Source: Bacteroidales bacterium (GTDB lineage Bacteria; Bacteroidota; Bacteroidia; Bacteroidales; VadinHA17). From it: DNA of 8,545 nucleotides. The position numbers and the translations under genes were made by a program. The notes under the pieces are model-generated. The model was given only the letters and a program-made list of their open reading frames with translations. It was not told where the DNA came from and made no database searches. Positions 1-5,886 of this stretch are shown piece after piece. The stretch covers positions 1-8,545 of the forward strand of contig DAIDJT010000104.1 in assembly GCA_027451265.1 (NCBI GenBank), read 5' to 3'. The stretch's first letter is position 1. Each line of letters starts with the position of its first letter.

Positions 1-731
1 AGGTACAGCGCAGGGTTACCGAGGGTAACTACAGGCAGACCTACTCGCGTCCTGAGCAGAGGGCTGAGGGGATGGATCTGCAGCGCAGGACCCGCGACGC
101 GATAAGCCGCGACACTCGTAGCCAGGCCCCGGCCAACGCCGGCACCAGGCGCCAGACAGCGCCTCAGGCAGTGAGCGGCACGGCACCTGCTGAGGGCAGG
201 AGAACCACCGCAGGCACTGCCGGCCGCAGTGCAGCGGAGACCGAAGCAACCAGAAGAGGTACTTCCGGAACCGTAAGCAGGGATGCTGAAGAGAAGGGAC
301 AGGTCAGGAGAACCGGCACCGGAACCGTCAGCAGGGATGCGTCAGCAACTGAGACAGCCAGAAGGGCTCCCGCAACGGTGAGCAGGACTGATCAGAACAG
401 TGAGCGCGAGGGGCAGACCAGGGAAGCGGTCAGGAGGACTTCCGCCGCAACGCCTGCAACGGTGAAGAGCGCTGACAGCGAGTCTGCAGAAGCCCGCGAG
501 GCTCAGTCCAGGGAGAATGACAGAAGGGCTGCCGAGGCCAGGGCTGAACAGCAGAGAGCAGACCAGGAGAGAGCCTCACAGCAGCGCGCTGCAGAACAGA
601 GAGCCGCTGAGACCCGCGAATCCGAGAGAAGATCTGCAGAAGCCCGTGAAAATGAAAGGAAAGCCGCTGAGTCAAGGGCTGCCCAGCAGAGAACACAGGA
701 ATCCGGTTCCGAAAGAACCATCCGCAAATAA
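1..731 (+). CDS. Arg/Ala/Glu-rich low-complexity protein, 5' end outside window
   Basis: I do not recognise this protein. The reading frame is open from the window edge (codons run from base 3) to the TAA at 729-731. An internal ATG at 72 exists, but the same biased composition continues upstream of it, so the true start is probably outside the window. Counting from that ATG, residues 1-135 are Arg/Ala/Thr-rich with a spaced motif T-V-S-R-D at about 67-71 and 85-89, and a weaker copy near 102-106, a period of 17-18 residues. Residues 139-210 are almost only R, A, E, Q and S in short charged units such as RRAAEARAEQQRADQ, which predicts a long helix or coiled coil. Lysine is rare and there are no aromatic residues after the first codons. 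This could be the disordered or stalk-like tail of a larger surface or cell-envelope protein. That role is inference. An intrinsic terminator follows 21 nt after the stop, which supports a real expressed gene. Confidence 0.7.
   Translation, partial: VQRRVTEGNYRQTYSRPEQRAEGMDLQRRTRDAISRDTRSQAPANAGTRRQTAPQAVSGTAPAEGRRTTAGTAGRSAAETEATRRGTSGTVSRDAEEKGQVRRTGTGTVSRDASATETARRAPATVSRTDQNSEREGQTREAVRRTSAATPATVKSADSESAEAREAQSRENDRRAAEARAEQQRADQERASQQRAAEQRAAETRESERRSAEARENERKAAESRAAQQRTQESGSERTIRK
267..387 (+). repeat. Degenerate in-frame tandem repeat, about 54-nt unit
   Basis: The 20-mer at 267-286 (GGAACCGTAAGCAGGGATGC) recurs at 321-340 with one mismatch, exactly 54 nt (18 codons) apart. A third, weaker copy begins near 374, about 51 nt further on. 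Each encodes a G/A-T-V-S-R core. The spacing is a multiple of three, so the repeat acts at protein level, and the near identity of the first two copies suggests a fairly recent duplication. Confidence 0.6.
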
Positions 732-752
732 TACCTTACTGACTTTACACAG

Positions 753-789
753 GTCCCGCTGACAACCCGGTCAGCGGGACTTCTTTTTT
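753..789 (+). terminator. Rho-independent terminator of the Arg-rich protein gene
   Basis: A perfect 11-bp stem, GTCCCGCTGAC (753-763) with GTCAGCGGGAC (770-780), encloses a 6-nt loop and is followed at once by TTCTTTTTT (781-789). It starts 21 nt after the stop codon. This is the clearest intrinsic terminator in the window. Confidence 0.93.
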
Positions 790-864
790 ATACTGCCGCA
801 ACAGACCCAACTGTTTGGAATGAATTTTGTTTAACCGGTAGTGCCCTCTTTCAGACTGGCGTGC

Positions 865-872
865 TATTTTTG
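865..872 (+). promoter_or_regulatory. Candidate Bacteroidota -7 element upstream of the OMP gene
   Basis: TATTTTTG matches the Bacteroidota -7 consensus TAnnTTTG. It lies between the preceding terminator and the ATG at 959 and would give a leader of about 80 nt. No good TTTG -33 element sits 19-21 nt upstream (only GTG at 841-843), so the call rests on one element. Confidence 0.35.
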
Positions 873-958
873 CAGGGAGAGGTTATAACTAATACAAAGA
901 TAGATAAGGGCGGAACCGAAAAGCCTTATGAGTAGGAAAACATTAAACGATTCAAATC

Positions 959-1426
959 ATGAAGAAAATTCTCTTTGTTGTTGCACTGATAAGCCTTAGC
1001 GCTGTTGCAGGCGCACAGATAAGCTCCAATGCACTGGGCGCACGCCTTTACGGAGGAGATGCCTATAGCGGAGCCGAACTTTCATACCAGAAGGGACTTA
1101 ACGAAAGAAACAGGCTTGAGCTTGATGCCAGCTTCGGTTTCAAGCAGGACTTCACCAGGGTGGCTCTCGTCGGTGTTTATCACTGGGACTGGAATATAGC
1201 GGGAGGATTCAACTGGTATATCGGACCCGGGGCAAGCATTTCGTATGATAACTTTGACAGCAACACATATGTGAATGTTGGTGTGGGCGGCCAGATAGGC
1301 ATTGAGTACAAGTTCAGGGATCTGCCGGTGCTTATCAGTCTTGATTCACGCCCAATGTGGGACTTCCTTGGTGATGTCAACGGTCTTGGGGTAGGCGCTG
1401 CCCTCGGCATCAGGTTCACCTGGTAG
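959..1426 (+). CDS. Small outer-membrane beta-barrel protein, function unknown
   Basis: The 155-residue product starts with a classical signal peptide: MKK, a hydrophobic core, and a VAGA-Q cleavage site near residue 19/20. The mature part alternates polar and hydrophobic residues in short Gly- and aromatic-rich strands (for example around residues 67-90 and 103-120) and ends in the aromatic tail RFTW, as expected of outer-membrane beta-barrels recognised by the BAM machinery. About 135 mature residues would suit a small barrel of six to eight strands. The ATG follows an A/T-rich leader with no Shine-Dalgarno. The thermonuclease gene starts 39 nt after the stop, so co-transcription is possible. 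Substrate or role cannot be read from the sequence. A periplasmic beta-sandwich is a less likely alternative. Confidence 0.8.
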   Translation: MKKILFVVALISLSAVAGAQISSNALGARLYGGDAYSGAELSYQKGLNERNRLELDASFGFKQDFTRVALVGVYHWDWNIAGGFNWYIGPGASISYDNFDSNTYVNVGVGGQIGIEYKFRDLPVLISLDSRPMWDFLGDVNGLGVGAALGIRFTW

Positions 1427-1465
1427 CACTCCACCCGGAAAATACCCTGAATTTATAACTGATCT

Positions 1466-1960
1466 GTGAAGTACTTACTCAGCCTGCTTCTGTTCATTCT
1501 GCCCGTGGTCATGGCAGGCCAGGCAGCCTCAACGGAACCGGAAGAATGGCTCGCTGTCACCCGTGTGGTTGACGGTGACACCTTCTGGGTGGATGACGGC
1601 AGCGAAAAGGGGCTTAAAATAAGGCTTATAGGCATTGATGCGCCTGAGCCGCGAAACACGGGAACAAGACCGAAAGGATTTTTCGGTACCGAGTCAACCA
1701 TTTACCTGCAGGAGTTGTTAAAAGGAAAGAAGATCAGGCTCGAATATGATGTCTCACGGTATGACCGATACGGACGAACACTGGCATATGCCTGGCTCGG
1801 GGATGGCACCTTCATCAACGCCGAACTGGTTAAAAACGGTTACGCCACCGTAATGACAATACCGCCAAACGTGAAATATGCGGAGACCTTCACAAAACTT
1901 GCTGCAAAAGCACGAAAACAAAACAGGGGATTATGGAAGGGCGACCCTTCCGCAAAATGA
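1466..1960 (+). CDS. Secreted thermonuclease (staphylococcal nuclease-like) family protein
   Basis: This 164-residue protein has an N-terminal signal peptide (residues 1 to about 20) followed by one complete SNase domain. Known active-site positions of staphylococcal nuclease are all present: VVDGDTFWV gives Asp38 (Asp21 in the model enzyme), IRLIGIDAPE gives Arg53, Asp59 and Glu61 (Arg35, Asp40, Glu43), and DRYGRTLAYAW gives Arg104 (Arg87). The family cleaves DNA and RNA phosphodiester bonds with Ca2+, so an active extracytoplasmic nuclease for scavenging or competition is likely. The start is GTG at 1466: an in-frame TGA lies just upstream at 1460-1462, and the next ATG (codon 16) would remove the signal peptide. 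It sits 39 nt after the beta-barrel gene and 6 nt before the cupin gene, consistent with one transcript. Confidence 0.9.
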   Translation: MKYLLSLLLFILPVVMAGQAASTEPEEWLAVTRVVDGDTFWVDDGSEKGLKIRLIGIDAPEPRNTGTRPKGFFGTESTIYLQELLKGKKIRLEYDVSRYDRYGRTLAYAWLGDGTFINAELVKNGYATVMTIPPNVKYAETFTKLAAKARKQNRGLWKGDPSAK

Positions 1961-1969
1961 AATGAAATG
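1957..1969 (+). promoter_or_regulatory. Triple ATGAA start-stop junction between nuclease and cupin genes
   Basis: The nuclease stop is embedded in three ATGAA units 5 nt apart (ATGs at 1957, 1962, 1967), one in each frame. The first two each read ATG-AAA-TGA and stop at once; only 1967 opens a gene. This places reinitiation sites directly at the nuclease stop and suggests translational coupling to the cupin gene. Confidence 0.5.
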
Positions 1970-2305
1970 AAAATAGTTGACTGGAAAGAACTTGGCGTTA
2001 TTGAAACACCGCACAGGGTGGATGTAAGAAAAATGTATGATTTTGAAAACGCCCAGGTGTCACACATCCTCCTTAAACCGGGCGAAGCGCTGAAACCTCA
2101 CATCACCCCTGTGGATGTATTCTTCTATATCCTCGAGGGTACGGTTGATGTCAGGGTCGGAGATGAAACTGTACCAGTTGTCGCCGACAAACTGGTGGAG
2201 AGTCCGAAAGACATTATTCATAATCTTTCGAACAACTCCACGTCAGTCGCCCGCATATTGGTTGTCAAAGCTCCACGACCGGTAAAATCGGCAAGAGTGC
2301 TCTGA
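1967..2305 (+). CDS. Small cupin-domain protein
   Basis: The 112-residue cytoplasmic protein is a single cupin barrel. The first cupin motif is seen around residues 39-58: PGEALKPHITPVDVFFYILEG, with the typical F-Y-x-L-E-G strand. The second is around residues 79-88: SPKDIIHNLSN, with His85. Compared with the usual HxH...E pattern, the second His is Thr47 and the Glu position is Val51, with an Asp50 beside it, so the metal site is reduced to His45, His85 and perhaps Asp50. It may bind a metal weakly or act as a non-catalytic ligand-binding cupin. The ATG lies 6 nt after the nuclease stop, so it is very likely translated from the same mRNA. The stop is only 4 nt from the stop of the convergent lipoprotein gene. 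The substrate is unknown. Confidence 0.82.
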   Translation: MKIVDWKELGVIETPHRVDVRKMYDFENAQVSHILLKPGEALKPHITPVDVFFYILEGTVDVRVGDETVPVVADKLVESPKDIIHNLSNNSTSVARILVVKAPRPVKSARVL

Positions 2306-2309
2306 TAAT

Positions 2310-2924
2310 TTATTTAACCTGGTTCAGAAGGGTATTCAGCCTGGTCTGGGCTACTGAACTCTTTTTGGCAAATCCGACATTCTCCACTTCCTTGTGGATT
2401 ACCCCCTCATATGACCCTGAAATGATCGCGGCTTCTGAATAGGTACCGTTATCTCCCAGAGTTTCGTATTCACCGACACTGATATTATTGAAACTGACCG
2501 AATACAGGCCGTTGGTGCCGACAGTAACATCAACGCTGCCTTCGCTCCCGGTCAGGTAGTATGAATCGCCATTAAAAGATATCCCGCTTATAAAGAAGAT
2601 TCCAAACGGATAAAGACATCTCTGGGTATCATCTGTGAATCCGGTTGAAGCATAATTACCACCGACTGTTTTGACATCCGGGTCCAGCACTGCCAGGGCA
2701 AGTGTTGTGGTGTCACCGTTCTGGATGTTTGCGAACATGAACTGAAAGACATGCATTTCATCAGCCGTTCCCTTACCGAAGACCTCCTCAATAAGGTAAA
2801 CATCGTTTATCAAATACTCTTCACCGTCATAGGTGAATGTGTTCACCGGATCCTTGTCCTTGGAACAGGAAAACATTGTCAGCAGGACAAAAAGCCCGGC
2901 AAGAAGAATAGTGTTTTTTTTCAT
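2310..2924 (-). CDS. Lipoprotein of unknown function
   Basis: The 204-residue product begins MKKNTILL, has a hydrophobic core and a lipobox ending in MFSC (Cys20), followed by the charged SKDKDP linker typical of Bacteroidota lipoproteins. It should be lipid-anchored in the envelope, most likely the outer membrane, though its sidedness is uncertain. The rest is rich in beta-prone and Gly/Asn/Thr residues (for example TFTYDGEEYLINDVYLIEE at about 29-47), which suggests a beta-sandwich-like fold. No catalytic motif is recognised. The gene converges on the cupin gene and diverges from the secreted-protein gene at 3094. No TAnnTTTG match was found in its 169-bp upstream region. It is probably monocistronic. 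Confidence 0.82.
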   Translation of the reverse strand: MKKNTILLAGLFVLLTMFSCSKDKDPVNTFTYDGEEYLINDVYLIEEVFGKGTADEMHVFQFMFANIQNGDTTTLALAVLDPDVKTVGGNYASTGFTDDTQRCLYPFGIFFISGISFNGDSYYLTGSEGSVDVTVGTNGLYSVSFNNISVGEYETLGDNGTYSEAAIISGSYEGVIHKEVENVGFAKKSSVAQTRLNTLLNQVK

Positions 2925-3026
2925 GACAAATAGTTTAATGAATAAGTATATGAGTTTTTCTGAAGATGTTTCCAGTTATCCGGTTGCAGACACGTTATAG
3001 TTGAAACAGAAGCAAAAGCTGAATTA

Positions 3027-3059
3027 TTGCAGGAAAGCGAATAAAAATTGATAGTTTTG
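3027..3059 (+). promoter_or_regulatory. Bacteroidota-type promoter for the secreted protein/NlpC pair
   Basis: The -7 element TAGTTTTG (3052-3059) matches TAnnTTTG exactly. A TTG (3027-3029, within TATTG) lies 22 nt upstream, close to the usual 19-21 nt for the -33 TTTG. Transcription would begin near 3066, giving a leader of about 28 nt before the ATG at 3094. Confidence 0.6.
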
Positions 3060-3093
3060 TATAGGAAAACAATGTCTGCCTGATACCCTTTAT

Positions 3094-4038
3094 ATGAAAA
3101 AACTCGCTCTTCTGCTTGCACTTACAGCCTTTGCATCTGTCTCATTCTGCCAGGTTGATACTTCCTCAGTATCCTATGTTGCCTATTGGTCGGTTGGCGA
3201 CTCCTATGACTTTAAGGTCCGCAAAACCAGCATGCAATGGTCAGGAGATTCCCTCACAAAAGATGAGGTATCAGAGTATACTGCCAACTTCGAGGTGATC
3301 GATTCAACCGAAAATTCGTACAAAGTCCTCTGGACCTACTCCAATGAACTGGTGAACACATGGGATATACCCGACGAGATGCTCAGTGAGCTTTCGAAGT
3401 ATGAATTGAACGAGGTCATCTATACAACGACCGAGTTGGGTGAGTTCACCGGAATCGAAAACTGGGAAGAACTTGCCGGGATGATGCGCTCAATGTTCAA
3501 TGATATCTTCAGGATACTTGCAAAGGATTCGCAGAAGGATTTCGACAGAATGATGCAGACCGTTCAACCCTTCATGGAGATGTTCAGCACAAAGGAGGGC
3601 ATTGAACAGATGGTCCTTCCCGAACTGCAACTGTTTCATTTCCCCTTCGGGGCGATGATACCGGTGGGTGACACCATCAGGTATGAGGATCTGTTGCCGA
3701 ACCTGCTCGGCGGCGAACCGATAAGGGCTGACGCGAAGCTGTGGTTCGAGGAGGTGGACTTTGATGAGGAACGAAGCCTGCTTGTTCAGGAATCGAAGCT
3801 TAACCGTGATGATACGATGGCCTTCCTGAAAAATATCCTGAACAAAATGGGAGCAGTCGGGGAAGAATTTGACAGGACACTCTCTGAGGCTGTCTATTCA
3901 GTTGACACATCGAACCGGTATGACTTTTATTACTATCCGGGAGTGCCGGTAAAGATTGACTTTAACAGGCATACCCGTATCGATGTGGGCGGGGAGAAAA
4001 ACCGGAGAGATGATACAATCACAATTGAACTGCTCTGA
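3094..4038 (+). CDS. Secreted or periplasmic protein of unknown function
   Basis: I do not recognise a family. The 314-residue protein has a clear signal peptide (MKKLALLLALTAFASVSFC-Q, cleaved near residue 19/20). Phe precedes the Cys, so this is a poor lipobox, and release by signal peptidase I is more likely. The N-terminal third (20-110) looks beta-rich (SYDFKVRKTSMQW, SYKVLWTYSNE). Residues about 124-170 form a Met-rich amphipathic helical block containing MMRSMFNDIFRILAKDSQ. A further helical segment spans about 240-266, and the C-terminus returns to beta strands with Tyr-rich YDFYYYPG. No enzyme motif is visible. The NlpC/P60 lipoprotein gene follows after 38 nt on the same strand, so the two are likely co-expressed, and both act outside the cytoplasm. 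Confidence 0.82.
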   Translation: MKKLALLLALTAFASVSFCQVDTSSVSYVAYWSVGDSYDFKVRKTSMQWSGDSLTKDEVSEYTANFEVIDSTENSYKVLWTYSNELVNTWDIPDEMLSELSKYELNEVIYTTTELGEFTGIENWEELAGMMRSMFNDIFRILAKDSQKDFDRMMQTVQPFMEMFSTKEGIEQMVLPELQLFHFPFGAMIPVGDTIRYEDLLPNLLGGEPIRADAKLWFEEVDFDEERSLLVQESKLNRDDTMAFLKNILNKMGAVGEEFDRTLSEAVYSVDTSNRYDFYYYPGVPVKIDFNRHTRIDVGGEKNRRDDTITIELL

Positions 4039-4076
4039 AACGCCAGATGAATGGGCAGAAAGGCTATAATTAAACA

Positions 4077-4715
4077 ATGAGGCGTGTGAGAATCCGGGAA
4101 TTATCATTGCTTATCCTGGCCGCTGCCACACTGCTGATGACGGCATCGTGCTCCCGTCGTGCCCATCCCTCTTCGTCAGTAAATAGCGGTACGCGGTCAG
4201 GCAACACGGGCATCCTCCTGGAGGCTCCCGGAGTCACTCTTCGCCTTTCAGGCGTAACAGTCAGCTCTTCTGAAAAAAAGCGCCTCGAGGAGTTCATGGC
4301 AGCCGGTATTGAAAACCCGGCCGGCAAACCCGGAGTCACTCCCGAGGCTATAATTGCGACAGCCCGGGGGTACCTGGGAGTGCCGCACTGCATGGGCGGA
4401 ACAACTGCAAAATGCATGGACTGTTCAGGGCTTGTGTTCAGGGTATTTGCAGCTAATGGGATAGTCCTTCCACACAGCTCTGAGGAACAGGCAAGGTTTG
4501 GCAGAATTATTCAGGACCGCACTTCACTCATGCCGGGTGACCTGGTATTCTTTTTCAGGACCTACACTACCAGCCGGGTGATAACCCACTCAGGCATCTG
4601 GCTGGGCGACGGCAGCTTCATTCACACATCGAGCAGCCAGGGGGTGACAGTCACAAAGCTTGACGAACCATACTGGAAAGAGCGATACCTCTTCGGCACG
4701 AGGATCCTTCAGTAA
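4077..4715 (+). CDS. NlpC/P60 family lipoprotein (putative peptidoglycan endopeptidase)
   Basis: This 212-residue protein has a lipoprotein-like N-terminus ending TASC (Cys25), then an 80-residue linker, then a full NlpC/P60 domain (about 89-212). Catalytic residues are visible: Cys116 in MDCSGLVF, His171 in ITHSGIW and His183 in FIHTSS. The MPGDLVFF strand (152-159) is also typical. Enzymes of this family hydrolyse gamma-D-Glu to diamino-acid bonds in peptidoglycan stem peptides, so a role in wall remodelling or turnover under the outer membrane is expected. Odd features: the usual PYxxGG segment reads PHCMGGTT, and extra cysteines at 105 and 113 lie close to the catalytic one. The lipobox is weak at its first position (Thr22), so a signal anchor is possible. 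The gene follows the secreted protein gene by 38 nt and is followed directly by a hairpin. Confidence 0.9.
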   Translation: MRRVRIRELSLLILAAATLLMTASCSRRAHPSSSVNSGTRSGNTGILLEAPGVTLRLSGVTVSSSEKKRLEEFMAAGIENPAGKPGVTPEAIIATARGYLGVPHCMGGTTAKCMDCSGLVFRVFAANGIVLPHSSEEQARFGRIIQDRTSLMPGDLVFFFRTYTTSRVITHSGIWLGDGSFIHTSSSQGVTVTKLDEPYWKERYLFGTRILQ

Positions 4716-4770
4716 ACCAGGCTGCCCCGTCCGGCATGCAGGCATGCAGGCGCGAAACAGCCTGGTATTT
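4716..4770 (+). terminator. Long-loop hairpin after the NlpC gene, possible terminator
   Basis: ACCAGGCTG (4716-4724) begins directly after the stop codon and pairs perfectly with CAGCCTGGT (4758-4766). The loop is 33 nt and holds two tandem GGCATGCA units. The downstream tract is only ATTTTG, so termination would be weak. The symmetric stem could also serve the convergent methyltransferase gene, where it is followed by TTTACTG. Confidence 0.45.
4733..4748. repeat. Tandem 8-bp repeat GGCATGCA x2
   Basis: Two adjacent copies of GGCATGCA lie in the hairpin loop between two convergent genes. Each contains the palindrome GCATGC, so the loop can fold on itself. Confidence 0.8.
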
Positions 4771-4817
4771 TGAAGTGAAATATCCTCTGCGCTGAAATGT
4801 CACACAGCCGGAAAGGG

Positions 4818-5591
4818 TCAGATCTTTCTTCCTATATAGAAGACATAACCGTAATACTCCCTGTACCGGTCATATAACACGGCTTCACGGCGCTCATTTT
4901 CAACAAGCTCCTCAGCCATTGCGTTGCCCATGTGCTTTTCGAGGAAAACCTCCCGTGCCTTTGCCTGTGGTTTGTAGTAATGTTCAGTCCAGCAGCTTTC
5001 GGGCAGGATGAAGCATGCAACGGGGATATACCCTGCTTTCTGCAACACATCAAGCTTGCGGGGAATTGTATCGATGGCAGGGTAGGCATCATGCCAGAAC
5101 GTTTCGATCTCCTCAGGTCTTTCTTCGGTGAACCAGGAAGCCTCCGTAACTGCCACAAAACCCCCCGGCTTCAGAAACTTATGCCAGTACCTCAGTCCCT
5201 TCTCAAAGCCGATATTGTATATGGCCCCTTCAGACCAAATGAGGTCAAGCTCACCTTCCTCAAAGGGAATATCATCCATTGACCCGGCGATGCCCTTCAC
5301 CCTGTCATCCAGGCCGAGGCTACGTGCATTGGCATTGAAGAGATCAATGAAAGCCGGGAAAAGGTCTATGCCGGTAATACTTCCCGAGGTGTTCTGCGCG
5401 AGGGTCATCGTCTGGCCACCGGTTCCGCAGCCAAGGTCGGCTATTCGTGATCCGGCATTAAGGTTATCAATGAAACCCAGCGCCTTCAGAGTCATCTCAG
5501 GGCTTCCCGGCCCCTGCCGCTCTATCGCTGAAAAATATTCACATATAAGGTCGAAATTGAACTCGTGTATTGATTTGGTTTCGTCACTCAT
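4818..5591 (-). CDS. Class I SAM-dependent methyltransferase
   Basis: This 257-residue cytoplasmic enzyme has the Rossmann-like fold of class I methyltransferases. Motif I is IADLGCGTGGQTM (about 50-62), which binds S-adenosylmethionine. Motif II carries the acidic Asp76 of GIDLFP for the ribose hydroxyls. GSMDDIPFEEGELDLIWSEG (103-122) covers the adenine-contact and substrate-side strands, and LKPGGFVAVTEASW (140-153) is the following strand. The C-terminal 80 residues are less conserved in type and aromatic-rich, and probably form the substrate lid. It resembles small-molecule methyltransferases of the UbiE/Methyltransf_11 sort, and the methyl acceptor cannot be read from the sequence. The ATG at 5591 follows an AT-rich leader. 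The gene stands alone, with a long GC-patterned leader upstream that may control it. Confidence 0.88.
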   Translation of the reverse strand: MSDETKSIHEFNFDLICEYFSAIERQGPGSPEMTLKALGFIDNLNAGSRIADLGCGTGGQTMTLAQNTSGSITGIDLFPAFIDLFNANARSLGLDDRVKGIAGSMDDIPFEEGELDLIWSEGAIYNIGFEKGLRYWHKFLKPGGFVAVTEASWFTEERPEEIETFWHDAYPAIDTIPRKLDVLQKAGYIPVACFILPESCWTEHYYKPQAKAREVFLEKHMGNAMAEELVENERREAVLYDRYREYYGYVFYIGRKI

Positions 5592-5795
5592 GACTTTAAT
5601 GTTTAATTGGTTTGAATTTTTCCCGGGTTACTCATACCGGTTCCCGGGAACGAATAATGAAAGTTACTGATAAATATTGAACTGCACCGCCGGGTGTGCG
5701 CCCGGGGTGGCATAGGGATAACCACGGGAGAAATCCCGGGGCTATTTACAGTACACGATCCTTATATAAACTAAACATTCAAAGTTTTGAGATAA

Positions 5796-5803
5796 CAAAG
5801 ATA
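5796..5803 (-). promoter_or_regulatory. Candidate -7 element for the methyltransferase gene
   Basis: Read on the - strand the bases are TATCTTTG, an exact TAnnTTTG match and identical to the -7 element proposed for the gpx-ohrR operon. The -33 position has no TTTG. The start of transcription would be near 5790, about 200 nt before the ATG. Confidence 0.42.
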
Positions 5804-5816
5804 TGGATTCAGTTGA

Positions 5817-5847
5817 AACCGGAACTCCCTCCGGGTTGGCTTTTTTT
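5817..5847. terminator. Hairpin with T-tract between ohrR and the methyltransferase promoter
   Basis: AACCGGA (5817-5823) pairs with TCCGGGTT (5830-5837) with one bulged G. On the + strand it is followed by GGC and seven T (5841-5847). The T-tract points to + strand termination, but no + strand gene precedes it. On the - strand, where it could end the ohrR transcript, the following bases are TCAAC, so support is weak. Confidence 0.25.
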
Positions 5848-5886
5848 CCCAGCACCAATTATATCCCTGTCAGGTCAGAAATCCGT

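Larger units (their letters stand above)
5592..5886 (-). other. 295-bp intergenic region with clustered CCCGGG sites, putative structured leader
   Basis: No gene is seen here. Four CCCGGG hexamers (5622-5627, 5643-5648, 5701-5706, 5735-5740) lie within 119 bp. One is inside the perfect 12-bp palindrome GTTCCCGGGAAC (5640-5651). Further local stems are CCGGG/CCCGG (5690-5694 with 5701-5705), GTGG/CCAC (5707-5710 with 5722-5725) and CGGGA/TCCCG around a 4-nt loop (5725-5729 with 5734-5738). If transcription starts from the candidate promoter at 5796-5803, all of this falls in a roughly 200-nt leader of the methyltransferase mRNA. I could not match it to a known riboswitch. Confidence 0.4.

Noticed and set aside
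430..727. Open frames on the - strand and in the other + frame within the Arg-rich gene
   Set aside because: They are by-products of the biased repetitive composition. The + frame leading to 731 ends at a proper terminator.
895..902. CAAAGATA, a - strand TAnnTTTG match upstream of the OMP gene
   Set aside because: No - strand gene lies to its left and no -33 element is found at the right distance. Probably chance.
5128..5670. 180-codon + strand open frame over the methyltransferase gene
   Set aside because: It is antisense to a gene with clear SAM-binding motifs and has no recognisable content.
5690..5757. Possible known riboswitch (SAM, TPP or cobalamin) before the methyltransferase gene
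   Set aside because: I looked for the conserved boxes of these classes on both strands and did not find them. Kept only as an unclassified structured leader.
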